From Pollutimonas bauzanensis (GTDB taxonomy: Bacteria > Pseudomonadota > Gammaproteobacteria > Burkholderiales > Burkholderiaceae_B), in NCBI RefSeq assembly GCF_900129885.1, contig NZ_FQXE01000002.1, positions 372,001-436,000 of the forward strand: 64,000 nt of DNA, in the 5' to 3' direction. The first letter of the stretch is position 1. Each line of letters opens with the position of its first letter. The position numbers and the translations under genes are program-made. The notes beneath the pieces were generated by a model. It had not been told where the DNA came from. It worked only from the letters and a program-made list of their open reading frames with translations, and searched no databases. Shown one piece after another: positions 8,422-16,771 of this stretch.

Positions 8422-9131
8422 ACGCCTGCGCGGGCGGCGGCGAATTCCGCGGCCAGCTGCTCGAGGCTCAGGCCGCGCGGCAGCACGCCGGCATCCCTCA
8501 AGGCGCCCTCGAGCCAGCCGTACAGCAGGCGGCCTTCGGCAATATCCCGCATGCGCTGGCGCTCGCTGTCCATTTTCTTGCGCGCATCCAGCAAGGCCTG
8601 GGCGACGCCGGCCCGGGGAACCACCACCACCCCATCGGCGTCGCCGGCGATGAGGTCGCCCGGTTCGACGGCCACGCCGCCCACCGAGATGGGATGGCCT
8701 ATGCGCCCGGCAAGCTGCCTGGACGGCCCGTTGGGGTTCGATGCGCAGGCGAAGACGGGAAAGCTGCCCGAGCGGAGTTCGCCGACGTCACGCACCGACC
8801 CGTCGATGACCAGGCCGGCCACACCCGCCGCCCTGGCATGGGCGCACATCAGTTCGCCCACCAGGGCCGACGTGGTGTTGGCCTTGCCGTCGACAACAAT
8901 CACATCGCCCGGCTGCGCCAGGACCAGGGCGGCATGTATCATCAGGTTGTCGCCGGGGCGCACCTCGACGGTCAGCGCCGGCCCGCACAGCCGCATCGAG
9001 GGCGCCAGCGACCTGATGCGCCCATCGAGCGAGCCGCGCCTGCCCGATACATCGGCCAGGATGGAGCAGGCCATCTGCGAGGCCTGGGCGACCTGTTCTT
9101 CGGTGGTCCGGCTAAATGCGCTGTTGATCAT
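8400..9131 (-). CDS. galC: 4-carboxy-4-hydroxy-2-oxoadipate (CHA) aldolase, RraA-like fold
   Basis: 243 residues; the RraA/HMG-CHA aldolase family core covers about residues 20-190. The LMCAHARAAGVAGLVIDG and SVRDVGEL segments supply the Arg and Asp that bind pyruvate enolate and the divalent metal in this class II aldolase family. GalC cleaves CHA to pyruvate and oxaloacetate, and can decarboxylate oxaloacetate, at the end of gallate and protocatechuate 4,5-cleavage pathways. Its place 37 bases after galB supports this assignment over an RNase E regulator. Start supported by AGAGGATGCAGGA. The C-terminal 50 residues are longer than RraA itself. Confidence 0.87.
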   Translation of the reverse strand: MINSAFSRTTEEQVAQASQMACSILADVSGRRGSLDGRIRSLAPSMRLCGPALTVEVRPGDNLMIHAALVLAQPGDVIVVDGKANTTSALVGELMCAHARAAGVAGLVIDGSVRDVGELRSGSFPVFACASNPNGPSRQLAGRIGHPISVGGVAVEPGDLIAGDADGVVVVPRAGVAQALLDARKKMDSERQRMRDIAEGRLLYGWLEGALRDAGVLPRGLSLEQLAAEFAAARAGVHASREK

Positions 9132-9168
9132 TCCTGCATCCTCTGTTCAGAACCGCCATGCCGCGCCC

Positions 9169-9888
9169 TCAGAGCAGGTCGTCGGCAACGCGGGGATAAA
9201 CGCACTGAAACGCTTCGGCATATTTGATATTCTTGCTGGAATTGCGGGAGGCCTGCGCGCCGCGCTGCAAGCCGGCGCGCGTGTAGTATTCCCACAGATG
9301 TTCCTGCGCCCCCATGATCTGGAAGGCGCGGTATTTCTTTTCCCAGACCGGGGAAATATCCAGGAAGGTCTCGGGCTTCCATTCGCACTGCTCGGGCTGA
9401 TGAGGCTCGAACAAGAATACCGGCGGCGCGCCTATCACCGGCTCGGCCGGATTGTGGCCGTGCGCCTGCGCAATGATGCGCGCCTCCAGCGCCAGGTGAT
9501 TCGCCAGGGGATGGTCGAAATTGTAGGGGTCCTTGAACGAATGCGTAAGCACGAATTCCGGCCTCAGCTGCCGATAGGCGTCGACGATCTTGAACAGGGC
9601 CTCGTCGCCCACCCGCAGCGGGTAGTCGCCGCAGTCGAGAAAGGAAATGCTGGCGCCAAGTATCGCCGCCGCCTGTTCGGACTCGTCGCGGCGTATGCGC
9701 TTGACGGTTTCCAGCGACATGTCCGCCTGTTTCCACAGCTTGGCCGATTCGCCGCGCTCGCCGAACGACAGGCACAGGATATGCACCCGCCATCCCCGCT
9801 CGGCGTACAGGGCCGCCGCGCCGCCCGCCCGCCAGACAAAGTCGGCGGAGTGTGCACTAACAATAAGAGCGCTTTTTTGATTCATCAC
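9169..9888 (-). CDS. galB: 4-oxalomesaconate hydratase, PIG-L type
   Basis: 239 residues. The metal site of the PIG-L/LmbE family is seen as AHSADFVWRAGG (AHSAD replacing the common AHPDD), RRDESEQAA and HPLANH. The long stretches SFGERGESAKLW, SFKDPYNFDHPLA, FEPHQPEQCEW and GAQEHLWEYYTR are, as I remember it, nearly those of Pseudomonas putida GalB, a zinc enzyme that hydrates 4-oxalomesaconate to CHA, the substrate of GalC. It lies in one transcription unit with galC downstream and a Bug receptor upstream. No galA dioxygenase or galD tautomerase is present in the window. Confidence 0.9.
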   Translation of the reverse strand: MMNQKSALIVSAHSADFVWRAGGAAALYAERGWRVHILCLSFGERGESAKLWKQADMSLETVKRIRRDESEQAAAILGASISFLDCGDYPLRVGDEALFKIVDAYRQLRPEFVLTHSFKDPYNFDHPLANHLALEARIIAQAHGHNPAEPVIGAPPVFLFEPHQPEQCEWKPETFLDISPVWEKKYRAFQIMGAQEHLWEYYTRAGLQRGAQASRNSSKNIKYAEAFQCVYPRVADDLL

Positions 9889-9919
9889 ATGGATCCTGAA
9901 AACTTTGTCGCCCGCATGC

Positions 9920-10903
9920 TCAGTCGGCTTTGATATCGGCCGATTTGATGACCTGTGTCAGCACGGCCGTCTCTTTGTCCAGGAAGGACTTGAATTCAGC
10001 GGGCGTGCCGGGCAAGGGCGCGGCGCCCAGCTTGTTCAGGCTGCTGACGACCTCGGGATCTTTCAGCGCCGTATTCAGCGCGACATTCAGTTTCTGCACC
10101 ACCGGCTCGGGCGTGCCGGCCGGCGCTTCGATGCCCCACCAGACGGTCGCTTCCAGGTCGCGGAAGCCCTGCTTGTCGGCGGTCGCCAATTCAGGCAGCA
10201 AGACCGTGCCGGCCTTGTTCAACACCGCCAAAGGACGCAGGCTGCCGGCCTTGATGTGCGAAATGACTTCCAGCGGATTGATGGACATGAACGACAGCCG
10301 GCCGCCCAGCAGGTCGGTGATGGCGGGAGAGCCGCCCTTGTAGGGAATATGCAATGCCTTGAAGTCGCCGCTGCGCAGCAACAATTCGCTGGCCATGTGG
10401 CCGGAGCTGCCCACGCCCGCCGTGCCGTAGGTCAGGTCGGCGGGATTCTTCTGGCCGAACTCGGCCAGTTCCTTGAGCGTCTGGAACGGCGAGTCCTTGT
10501 TGACCACGACGACCAGCGGCGCCTCGCCTATCTTCCCGACGCTTGTGAAATCCGTCGCGGGATCGAAGGCCAGCTTGGAATACAAGGCCTTGTTGGTCGT
10601 GAAAGTATTGGACGCAGTATACAAAGTATAGCCGTCCGCCTTGGCGCGGGCCACATAGGCCATGCCGATATTGGTGCCGGCGCCCGGGCGATTGTCCACG
10701 ATGAAGGGCTGCCCCAGTTCCTGCGACATTTTCTTGGTCACCAGGCGCGTCACGATATCCACCGCGCCGCCGGGCGAGTAAGGCACCACGATCGTGACAG
10801 GATGCTCGGGGAAGTCCGCCGCCGTGGCGGACTGGAATGGAGCGGCGCTGACGGCCGCGGCGGCGGCCAGCAAAGAAATGCTGCGTAAGGTGAATAGCTT
10901 CAT
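9920..10903 (-). CDS. Bug/TctC-family periplasmic solute-binding protein (gal locus)
   Basis: 327 residues with a signal peptide ending near ATA-ADF. The mature N-terminus FPEHPVTIVVPYSPGGAVD and the VDNRPGAGTNIGMAYVARAK segment are diagnostic. GGGATAAC precedes the ATG. It is the first gene of the minus-strand unit receptor-galB-galC, so its ligand is likely an aromatic acid or a dicarboxylic ring-cleavage product feeding the GalB/GalC route (inference). No permease gene lies nearby. The divergent LysR gene 112 bases away is the probable regulator. Confidence 0.93.
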   Translation of the reverse strand: MKLFTLRSISLLAAAAAVSAAPFQSATAADFPEHPVTIVVPYSPGGAVDIVTRLVTKKMSQELGQPFIVDNRPGAGTNIGMAYVARAKADGYTLYTASNTFTTNKALYSKLAFDPATDFTSVGKIGEAPLVVVVNKDSPFQTLKELAEFGQKNPADLTYGTAGVGSSGHMASELLLRSGDFKALHIPYKGGSPAITDLLGGRLSFMSINPLEVISHIKAGSLRPLAVLNKAGTVLLPELATADKQGFRDLEATVWWGIEAPAGTPEPVVQKLNVALNTALKDPEVVSSLNKLGAAPLPGTPAEFKSFLDKETAVLTQVIKSADIKAD

Positions 10904-10995
10904 GATGTTATCCCGTGCCCTTCGATATCGGATTTGATCCGGGGATTTTGGGGGTCGGGCACTTATATGGTCAAATACTATTTAACTCTCACATT

Positions 10996-11012
10996 TATAC
11001 GATTTTCGAATA
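10996..11012. promoter_or_regulatory. Imperfect inverted repeat before the gal-locus LysR gene
   Basis: TATACGA-TTT-TCGAATA matches itself on the other strand at 6 of 7 arm positions and lies 3 bases before the LysR start, in the 112-base divergent region. It could be an autoregulatory LysR site. It resembles the perfect palindrome at 61755-61773. Confidence 0.3.
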
Positions 11013-11015
11013 GTC

Positions 11016-11990
11016 ATGGATTTCAGGCAGCTCAACTACTTCGTGGCCGTGGCCCAGGAACTCAGCTTCAGCCGCGCGGCCATCAGGCTGCACATGAGCC
11101 AGCCGCCGCTCAGCCAGCAGATCAAATTGCTGGAAGAAGACCTCGGCGTGACCTTGTTCGACCGCACGCGGCGCTCGGTCGAGCTGACCCATGCGGGGTC
11201 GCTTTTTTATGACAAGGCGCTGGCGATCCTGGAACAGTACGCCACGGCCAAGGAATTGTGCGCCTGGACCTCCGACGGCAGGGCTGGAAAGTTGCGCATC
11301 GCCTTCACCGCTTCGGTGCCGATTTTTGCCGCCTTCCCGCGGCTGATACAGGGCTTTCGCCAAGCCTACCCGCGCATAGAAATGGATTTGCTGCATTTGT
11401 CGACCGGCGAACAGCTGCTGGCCCTCAACGCCAACGAAATCGATGTCGGCTTCCTGCGGCCTTCCCTCAATTTCCGGGCGCCATCGTCGATAGCGGCATT
11501 CGACCTCTGGCACGACGAGCTGGTGCTGGCTGTCGCCGACGGCCATGGCGGCGCCGCCAGCGGCGCAACGGTGCGCCTGGGCGAACTGGCGCAAGAAGAC
11601 TTCATCCTGTTTCCGCAGGCGCTGGGCTGCGGCTTGTTCGAGCACATCACCACCCTCGCCGCCCGGGCCGGGTTCGCGCCGCGTATCGTCCAGGAAGTCC
11701 GTGAAAACAGCACCACGCTGGCGCTGGTTGCCGCCGGGCTGGGCATTTCCATCGTTCCCGGCACCTATGTTTATACCAAGCCGCCAGGAGTGCAATTCAA
11801 AGGCATAGTCGATGCCGACACCGAATCCAGAATCGTCATGGCGTCGAGCAGGAACCGCGAGATGTCGAGCCTGAAGTTATTCCTCGATTACGCCCGGGCT
11901 TTCCAGGCCCGGGGCGACGCGCCCCCCGCCGCTAGCGGGTCCACAACACATAAATCCCCTGAGTCAGGTAAACCACGCCTATCGTCATGA
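11016..11990 (+). CDS. LysR-family regulator of the galBC-Bug unit
   Basis: 324 residues. MDFRQLNYFVAVAQELSFSR, then LHMSQPPLSQQIKLLEEDLG form the winged-helix domain of the CatR/BenM-like branch, which often responds to aromatic pathway intermediates. The effector domain starts near residue 90 (GKLRIAFTASV). It is divergent from the Bug-galB-galC unit and probably activates it with a ring-cleavage product such as 4-oxalomesaconate as inducer. The last 20 residues are low in similarity to the family and the reading frame runs 59 bases into the convergent TauE gene, so the tail may be a late extension. Confidence 0.88.
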   Translation: MDFRQLNYFVAVAQELSFSRAAIRLHMSQPPLSQQIKLLEEDLGVTLFDRTRRSVELTHAGSLFYDKALAILEQYATAKELCAWTSDGRAGKLRIAFTASVPIFAAFPRLIQGFRQAYPRIEMDLLHLSTGEQLLALNANEIDVGFLRPSLNFRAPSSIAAFDLWHDELVLAVADGHGGAASGATVRLGELAQEDFILFPQALGCGLFEHITTLAARAGFAPRIVQEVRENSTTLALVAAGLGISIVPGTYVYTKPPGVQFKGIVDADTESRIVMASSRNREMSSLKLFLDYARAFQARGDAPPAASGSTTHKSPESGKPRLSS

Positions 11991-12753
11991 CTATCCGGCG
12001 GGTCCAGCTCCGGAACTGGTGGTCGGTCAATTTTTCCAGCACGAACCTGCTCAGGCTGGTGCCCATGACGGCCATGACCACCGCCAGCCCCATGGCCCAC
12101 TCATCGACCCGCGCCTGGTCGCCCAGGATATTGATGAAGTAGGCCAGCTTGGCCATGTGGGAGAAAGTCTGGCAGGCCGCCTTGGTCGCCACGATGGAGC
12201 GGCGGTCCATCTCGTTGCGCACGAAGAATACATCCAGCAAAGGGCCCGACACGCCAGCCATGAACTGCATGGAGGTGTTCAGGAAACCGCAGGCCTCGGC
12301 GCCGAGCCGGTCGTCGGCCTGCGGCACGAACCTGGCCGGCACCAGCACCGCCAGGAAGGGGATGATGCCCAGGGCGATCAGCACGAAGGCCTTGTCGGGC
12401 ACGAAACCTATGAACGAGAACAAGGCGGCCGCGGCCAGCAGGCCGGCGATATAGCGCGCGAAAATCCGGTAATTGGTATTGCGGCGCCACATGACCGCCC
12501 GCCAGCCATTGGAGGTCATCTGCGCCGTTCCATGCAGGACCATGGCGGCCGAAACCGGCAGGTAGGCGATCAATACACCCATCAGCACCATTCCGCCGGC
12601 CATGCCGAAAACCCCGGAAAGAAAGGATGTCCCGAGCACGGACAAAGCCACCAGCGCCAGAATACCGATATGCAATTTGTTTCCAAGTCTGAGGGCGCAA
12701 CCGCGCCCGATGCGAAAGCCGATGATTATAGGCCGGCGTCTTTGAGAAATCAC
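11932..12753 (-). CDS. TauE/SafE-family membrane permease
   Basis: 273 residues with about eight hydrophobic segments. The signature of the family, glycine-rich FLSGVFGMAGGMVLMGVLI, is near the N-terminus. Members export or import small sulfur-containing or carboxylate anions such as sulfite or sulfoacetate. The first 27 residues are basic and not typical; a TTG at about 12672 with GGAAAC before it gives a more usual length and may be the true start. Overlaps the LysR gene tail-to-tail and is divergent, 39 bases away, from the DUF2946 gene, so it may share a promoter region with the copper cluster. Confidence 0.82.
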   Translation of the reverse strand: MISQRRRPIIIGFRIGRGCALRLGNKLHIGILALVALSVLGTSFLSGVFGMAGGMVLMGVLIAYLPVSAAMVLHGTAQMTSNGWRAVMWRRNTNYRIFARYIAGLLAAAALFSFIGFVPDKAFVLIALGIIPFLAVLVPARFVPQADDRLGAEACGFLNTSMQFMAGVSGPLLDVFFVRNEMDRRSIVATKAACQTFSHMAKLAYFINILGDQARVDEWAMGLAVVMAVMGTSLSRFVLEKLTDHQFRSWTRRIVMTIGVVYLTQGIYVLWTR

Positions 12754-12792
12754 AATACGCCGGGCGCGCGCGCCAATTACAATTCAGCCACC

Positions 12793-13227
12793 ATGGTCGA
12801 TATCGGTTCACGCAGCAAGGCAATAAACTGGCGCGCACACGCCGTGCTGTGCCTGCTGCTGTTCGCGCTGGCCCTGCGCTCCCTCATCCCCATCGGCTAC
12901 ATGCCGCATACCGGCGCCCTGCGCGACGGCCGCATCGAGATCACTTTCTGCACCCTGGCCGGCGATGCCGCGGCCGTGCCGCCGGCCTTCGCGGGCCTGT
13001 TCGCCGACCACGACGAACACCACCAGAACGCCTTGTCCGGCACGGACTGCCCGTTCGGCATACTGATCCACCAGGCGCTGGGCGCGCCCGCGGCGCCGGC
13101 GCTGGCCGCGCTGCCATCCGCCATCCTTTCGGCGCCGGCATTTCCCTTCGACAACCTCGGATTGCCGGCGCGGGACGCGCAAGGCTCTCCCCTGGGGCCG
13201 CGCGCCCCGCCCTCGCTTCCAGGCTGA
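12793..13227 (+). CDS. DUF2946 protein, copper-cluster associated
   Basis: 144 residues with one N-terminal hydrophobic segment (AVLCLLLFALALRSLIPIGYMP), followed by a periplasmic stretch with CTLAGDAA, a His-rich HDEHHQNA segment and CPFGILIHQALG. These conserved Cys and His clusters mark DUF2946, a family often found beside TonB-dependent copper receptors and thought to handle copper in the periplasm. I chose the ATG at 12793. The C-terminus is Pro/Ala rich. It is 159 bases upstream of the copper receptor, in the same direction. Confidence 0.8.
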   Translation: MVDIGSRSKAINWRAHAVLCLLLFALALRSLIPIGYMPHTGALRDGRIEITFCTLAGDAAAVPPAFAGLFADHDEHHQNALSGTDCPFGILIHQALGAPAAPALAALPSAILSAPAFPFDNLGLPARDAQGSPLGPRAPPSLPG

Positions 13228-13233
13228 CGGCAA

Positions 13234-13256
13234 GGCCCGCCGCTCCAGGGCGGGCC
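13234..13256 (+). terminator. Hairpin after the DUF2946 gene
   Basis: GGCCCGCC and GGCGGGCC form an 8-base perfect stem around a short loop 7 bases after the stop, followed by CGTTTG. It is a weak intrinsic terminator or attenuator ahead of the copper receptor gene. Confidence 0.35.
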
Positions 13257-13386
13257 CGTTTGCCTATCCACCCCCAGTCATCCGGCCATCGCGGACGTTT
13301 TCCGCAAGGCCTTCGCGCGCGCCGCAAGCCGCGGCCCGCATCGCATTGCATCGCCGCGGCCATCCAAGCACAGAAGAAGCCTCATC

Positions 13387-15456
13387 ATGATAAAAAAGCA
13401 CGTATTCAACCGCCCGGCCTGGCTGCTTGCCACGCTGGCCGCCTCGTTTCCCGCCTGGCCGCAAGCCGTCCGGGAGCCCTCCGTCACGACGCTGGACGCC
13501 GTAGTCATCACCGGCGTCTCTCCCGACTCGCCGCTGACCTTCGTCACCGATCCCAAGAAGCCGCGCCAGCCCATACCGGCCAGCGACGGCACCGATTACC
13601 TGAAAACCATACCGGGCTTCTCGGCCATCCGCAACGGCGGCAGCAACGGCGACCCTGTCCTGCGCGGCATGTTCGGCTCGCGGCTGAATATCCTGACCAA
13701 CGGCGCCATGATGCTGGGAGCCTGCCCGGCGCGCATGGACGCCCCCACTTCGTATATTTCACCGGAAACCTTCGACCGGCTGACCGTCATCAAGGGGCCG
13801 CAGACCGTGCTGTGGGGCCCGGGCGCTTCGGCCGGCACCATCAAGTTCGACCGCGACGCGCCCGGCTTCACCGAACCCGGCGTGCTTTTCGACGGCACCC
13901 TGACCGGCGGCTCGCGCGGCCGCAACGACCAGGCCGCCGACCTTGCCGCCGGCACTGAAAAATTCTATGCGCGCGTCACGGCCAACCACTCCCATTCGCA
14001 AGATTACAAAGACGGCGACGGCAACATCGTCGCCTCGCGCTGGGACAAATGGAATACCGACGTCGCGCTGGGGCTGACGCCCGATGCCGACACCCTGATA
14101 GAGCTGAGCGCCGGAACCGGCGACGGCGAGGCGCGGTATGCCGGGCGCGGCATGGACGGCAGCCAGTTCAAGCGCGAAAGCCTGGGCCTGCGCTTTGAAA
14201 AGCGCAACATGGACGGCATGCTCAAGAAAGTCGAGGCGCAGCTCTATTACAACTACGCCGACCACGTCATGGACAACTACAGTCTGCGGCCTTTCAAGCC
14301 CTCGGGCAGCATGAGCATGCCCATGGCGTCCAATGTCGACCGCGCCACCTGGGGCGGCCGCTATGCGGGCACTCTGGACCTCGCCGAGACACTGAGCCTG
14401 GTCGCCGGCATGGACTACCAGGAGAACCGCCACCGCAAGCGCAGCGCGATGGGAGCCGCGGCGCAATCCTATGACAGCCAGCCATGGGTGAAGGATGCGG
14501 AATTCAGCGACACGGGCCTGTTCGGCGAATTGACCTGGCAGGCCAGCGCGGCGGGCAAGGTCATCGGCGGCGCGCGCGTCGACTGGGCCTCGGCCAAGGA
14601 TTTCCGCAAGACGACGGGCAGCGGCATGGCGCAGATGCCCAACCCCAGCGCGGGCAAGCGCCGCAGCGACACCCTGCCCAGCGGCTTTCTGCGCTATGAA
14701 CGCGAGCTGGACGGGCTGCCCGCCACGGTCTACGTAGGCCTGGGCCACGTGGAGCGCTTCCCCGATTACTGGGAGATGTTTTCGCCGACGCGCGGACCCG
14801 CGGGCTCCGCGAACGCCTTCCAGGGCGTGAAGCCCGAAAAAACCACCCAGCTGGACTTCGGCGCGCAATACAAGACCGAAAAGCTGGACGCCTGGTTCTC
14901 GGGATACGCGGGCTATGTGAACGACTTCATCCTGTTCGACTATTCGGGCAGCTCGATGATGAGCTCCACCTCCCAGGCCGCCAATGTCGACGCGCGCATC
15001 CTGGGTGGCGAGCTGGGCGCCTCGTACAAACTGGCCGCGCACTGGACCGTGGGCGGCACCCTGGCCTATGCCTGGGGTGAAAATCGCAGCGGCGGCTCGG
15101 CGCTGCCGCAGATCCCGCCGCTGGAAGCGCGCCTCAGCGCAAGCTATGAAAGCGGCCATTGGTCCGCCGGCGCCCTGTGGCGCGTGGCGGCGGCGCAGAA
15201 GCGCTATGCGCTGGACCAGGGCAATGTGGTCAGCAAAGACTTCGGCCCCAGCGCCGGCTTCGGGGTCTTTTCGCTGAACGGCGGGTACGCGGTCGACAAG
15301 CGGCTGCGCTTCACCTTTGGCGTGGACAACCTCCTGAACAAAACCTATAGCGAACATCTGAACCTGGCCGGCAACGCCGGATTCGGCTATGCCGCCAATA
15401 CCGCCATCAACGAGCCCGGCCGCACGATCTGGGCCAGCGTGAACTTCAAGTATTAG
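13387..15456 (+). CDS. oprC: TonB-dependent copper receptor (OprC/NosA type)
   Basis: 689 residues: signal peptide to about residue 25, TonB box near DAVVITG, plug domain to about residue 170, then a 22-strand barrel ending in an aromatic residue (VNFKY). The plug contains GACPARMDAPTSYISPETFD, with the Cys-x-x-x-Met arrangement seen in OprC-type copper receptors, and Met-rich SGSMSMPMAS and SSMMSS loops that fit Cu(I) or Cu(II) capture. It imports copper across the outer membrane with energy from TonB. Next to a DUF2946 gene and a c-type peroxidase it points to metallation of periplasmic copper enzymes. I see no Fur box in front of it. Confidence 0.9.
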   Translation: MIKKHVFNRPAWLLATLAASFPAWPQAVREPSVTTLDAVVITGVSPDSPLTFVTDPKKPRQPIPASDGTDYLKTIPGFSAIRNGGSNGDPVLRGMFGSRLNILTNGAMMLGACPARMDAPTSYISPETFDRLTVIKGPQTVLWGPGASAGTIKFDRDAPGFTEPGVLFDGTLTGGSRGRNDQAADLAAGTEKFYARVTANHSHSQDYKDGDGNIVASRWDKWNTDVALGLTPDADTLIELSAGTGDGEARYAGRGMDGSQFKRESLGLRFEKRNMDGMLKKVEAQLYYNYADHVMDNYSLRPFKPSGSMSMPMASNVDRATWGGRYAGTLDLAETLSLVAGMDYQENRHRKRSAMGAAAQSYDSQPWVKDAEFSDTGLFGELTWQASAAGKVIGGARVDWASAKDFRKTTGSGMAQMPNPSAGKRRSDTLPSGFLRYERELDGLPATVYVGLGHVERFPDYWEMFSPTRGPAGSANAFQGVKPEKTTQLDFGAQYKTEKLDAWFSGYAGYVNDFILFDYSGSSMMSSTSQAANVDARILGGELGASYKLAAHWTVGGTLAYAWGENRSGGSALPQIPPLEARLSASYESGHWSAGALWRVAAAQKRYALDQGNVVSKDFGPSAGFGVFSLNGGYAVDKRLRFTFGVDNLLNKTYSEHLNLAGNAGFGYAANTAINEPGRTIWASVNFKY

Positions 15457-15465
15457 GAAGGCGCA

Positions 15466-15497
15466 GCCCGCCCCGCGCGCCGGCGCGCGGGGCGGGC
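15466..15497. terminator. Perfect 16-base-arm palindrome after the copper receptor gene
   Basis: The two 16-base arms (15466-15481 and 15482-15497), all G and C, are exactly complementary with no unpaired loop. It starts 10 bases after the stop codon. There is no T-run, so it is a strong hairpin that could stop transcription or protect the mRNA end, rather than a classical terminator. Confidence 0.45.
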
Positions 15498-15511
15498 GAA
15501 ACGGCAAAATC

Positions 15512-15525
15512 TTGATTCTTATCAA
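15512..15525 (+). promoter_or_regulatory. Perfect FNR/Anr box before the cytochrome c peroxidase gene
   Basis: TTGATTCTTATCAA matches TTGAT-N4-ATCAA at every defined base. Its centre is 66 bases before the start codon at 15585, and a possible -10 (TCATAG at 15550-15555) would put the box near -42, the class II activation position. Control of bacterial di-heme peroxidases by FNR/Anr is well known, so oxygen-limited induction is likely. Confidence 0.75.
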
Positions 15526-15584
15526 AACCGGAGAGGGATAACCATGTTGTCATAGTGGTGATTATCCAACACCGGGGAATTACC

Positions 15585-16637
15585 ATGTCCAAAACCATTA
15601 CCGCCGCATTGTGCGCTTCCGCCGCTCTGGCATTAGGCGCGCCCGCCATGGCCGCGCAACCTTCGTCCGCCGAACTGCGGGCGACCGCCAGCAAGCTTTT
15701 CCAGCCCATCCCCGAGGCGCAGGTGGTCGTGCGCGACAAAAAGCTGACACCCGACCAGATACAGCTGGGAAAATGGCTGTTCTTTGAACCCAGGTTGTCG
15801 AAAAGCCACATCATCAGCTGCAACACCTGTCACAGCGTGGGAACGGGCGGGGCCGACAATATACCGACCTCCATCGGCCACGGCTGGCAGCATGGCCCGC
15901 GCAATTCGCCCACGGTATTCAACGCGGTCTTCAATATCGCCCAGTTCTGGGACGGCCGCGCGGCCGACCTGCAGGAGCAGGCCAAGGGGCCCGTGCAGGC
16001 CAGCGTCGAAATGAACGCCACTCCCAAGCACGTCGAAGACACGCTGCGCAGCATTCCCGAGTATGTCGAATTCTTCGCCAAGGCATTCCCCGGCGAAAAG
16101 CAGGCCATCACCTTCGACAACATGGCAAAAGCCATCGAAGCCTTCGAGTCGACGCTCACCACGCCCAATTCGCGCTTCGACCAATACCTGGCCGGCAAGG
16201 AAACCCTCAACGGCACCGAATTGAAGGGCCTGAACCTATTCATCAGCAAGGGCTGCGTGGCGTGCCATGCCGGCATCAATGTCGGCGGCCAAGGGTATTT
16301 CCCATTCGGCGTGGTGAAGAAACCGGGCGCCGAGGTGCTGCCGGTGAAGGACAAGGGCCGCTTTACGGTGACCAACACGGCGTCCGACGAATATGTCTTC
16401 CGCGCCGGCCCCTTGCGCAATATCGCCCTGACCGCGCCTTACTTTCATAGCGGCGAAGTATGGGATCTCGAACAGGCCGTCGCCATCATGGGCTCGAGCC
16501 AGCTGGGCCAGGAGCTCAATGCCGACGAGGTGAAGTCCATCACCGCCTTCCTGAATACCCTGACCGGCGAACAGCCCAAGGTGGAATACCCCACCCTGCC
16601 GCGCAGCACCGCCGCAACGCCCAAACCGCAGCAATAA
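15585..16637 (+). CDS. ccpA: Di-heme cytochrome c peroxidase
   Basis: 350 residues. Start at 15585 follows GGGGAAT and gives a clean signal peptide (cleavage at AMA-A near residue 24). Two c-heme motifs are seen, CNTCH (79-83) and CVACH (224-228), the low- and high-potential hemes of the CcpA/MauG family. GHGWQHGPRNSPTVFNAVFN and ALTAPYFHSGEVWDLEQAV are family segments that include the axial and catalytic residues. The enzyme reduces hydrogen peroxide to water in the periplasm with electrons from small cytochromes or azurin. The 3' end carries an extra Pro/Ala/Thr tail. A perfect FNR/Anr box lies upstream. Confidence 0.93.
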   Translation: MSKTITAALCASAALALGAPAMAAQPSSAELRATASKLFQPIPEAQVVVRDKKLTPDQIQLGKWLFFEPRLSKSHIISCNTCHSVGTGGADNIPTSIGHGWQHGPRNSPTVFNAVFNIAQFWDGRAADLQEQAKGPVQASVEMNATPKHVEDTLRSIPEYVEFFAKAFPGEKQAITFDNMAKAIEAFESTLTTPNSRFDQYLAGKETLNGTELKGLNLFISKGCVACHAGINVGGQGYFPFGVVKKPGAEVLPVKDKGRFTVTNTASDEYVFRAGPLRNIALTAPYFHSGEVWDLEQAVAIMGSSQLGQELNADEVKSITAFLNTLTGEQPKVEYPTLPRSTAATPKPQQ

Positions 16638-16642
16638 CGGCT

Positions 16643-16689
16643 GGACACTCGGCGCGGCCAGTTGACCTGGCCCGCGCCGGTCCGTGTCC
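16643..16689 (+). terminator. Long stem-loop after the peroxidase gene
   Basis: A 12-base inner stem (16650-16661 with 16667-16679, one bulged C) around TTGAC is extended by an outer GGACAC/GTGTCC pairing. It starts 6 bases after the stop codon and lies before the thioesterase gene. No T-run follows. Confidence 0.45.
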
Positions 16690-16771
16690 GCCCGCCACGA
16701 TTTTCATTTGCGGCGCTATGGCGATATGATCGGGACTGCCTTTACAGCCCATCCCGAACATAAGCGCAACA

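Noticed and set aside
15542-15555. Mini-ORF ATG-TTG-TCA-TAG before the peroxidase gene, as a possible leader peptide
   Set aside because: Only three codons, and it lies where the -10 of the FNR promoter is expected, so it is probably not transcribed.
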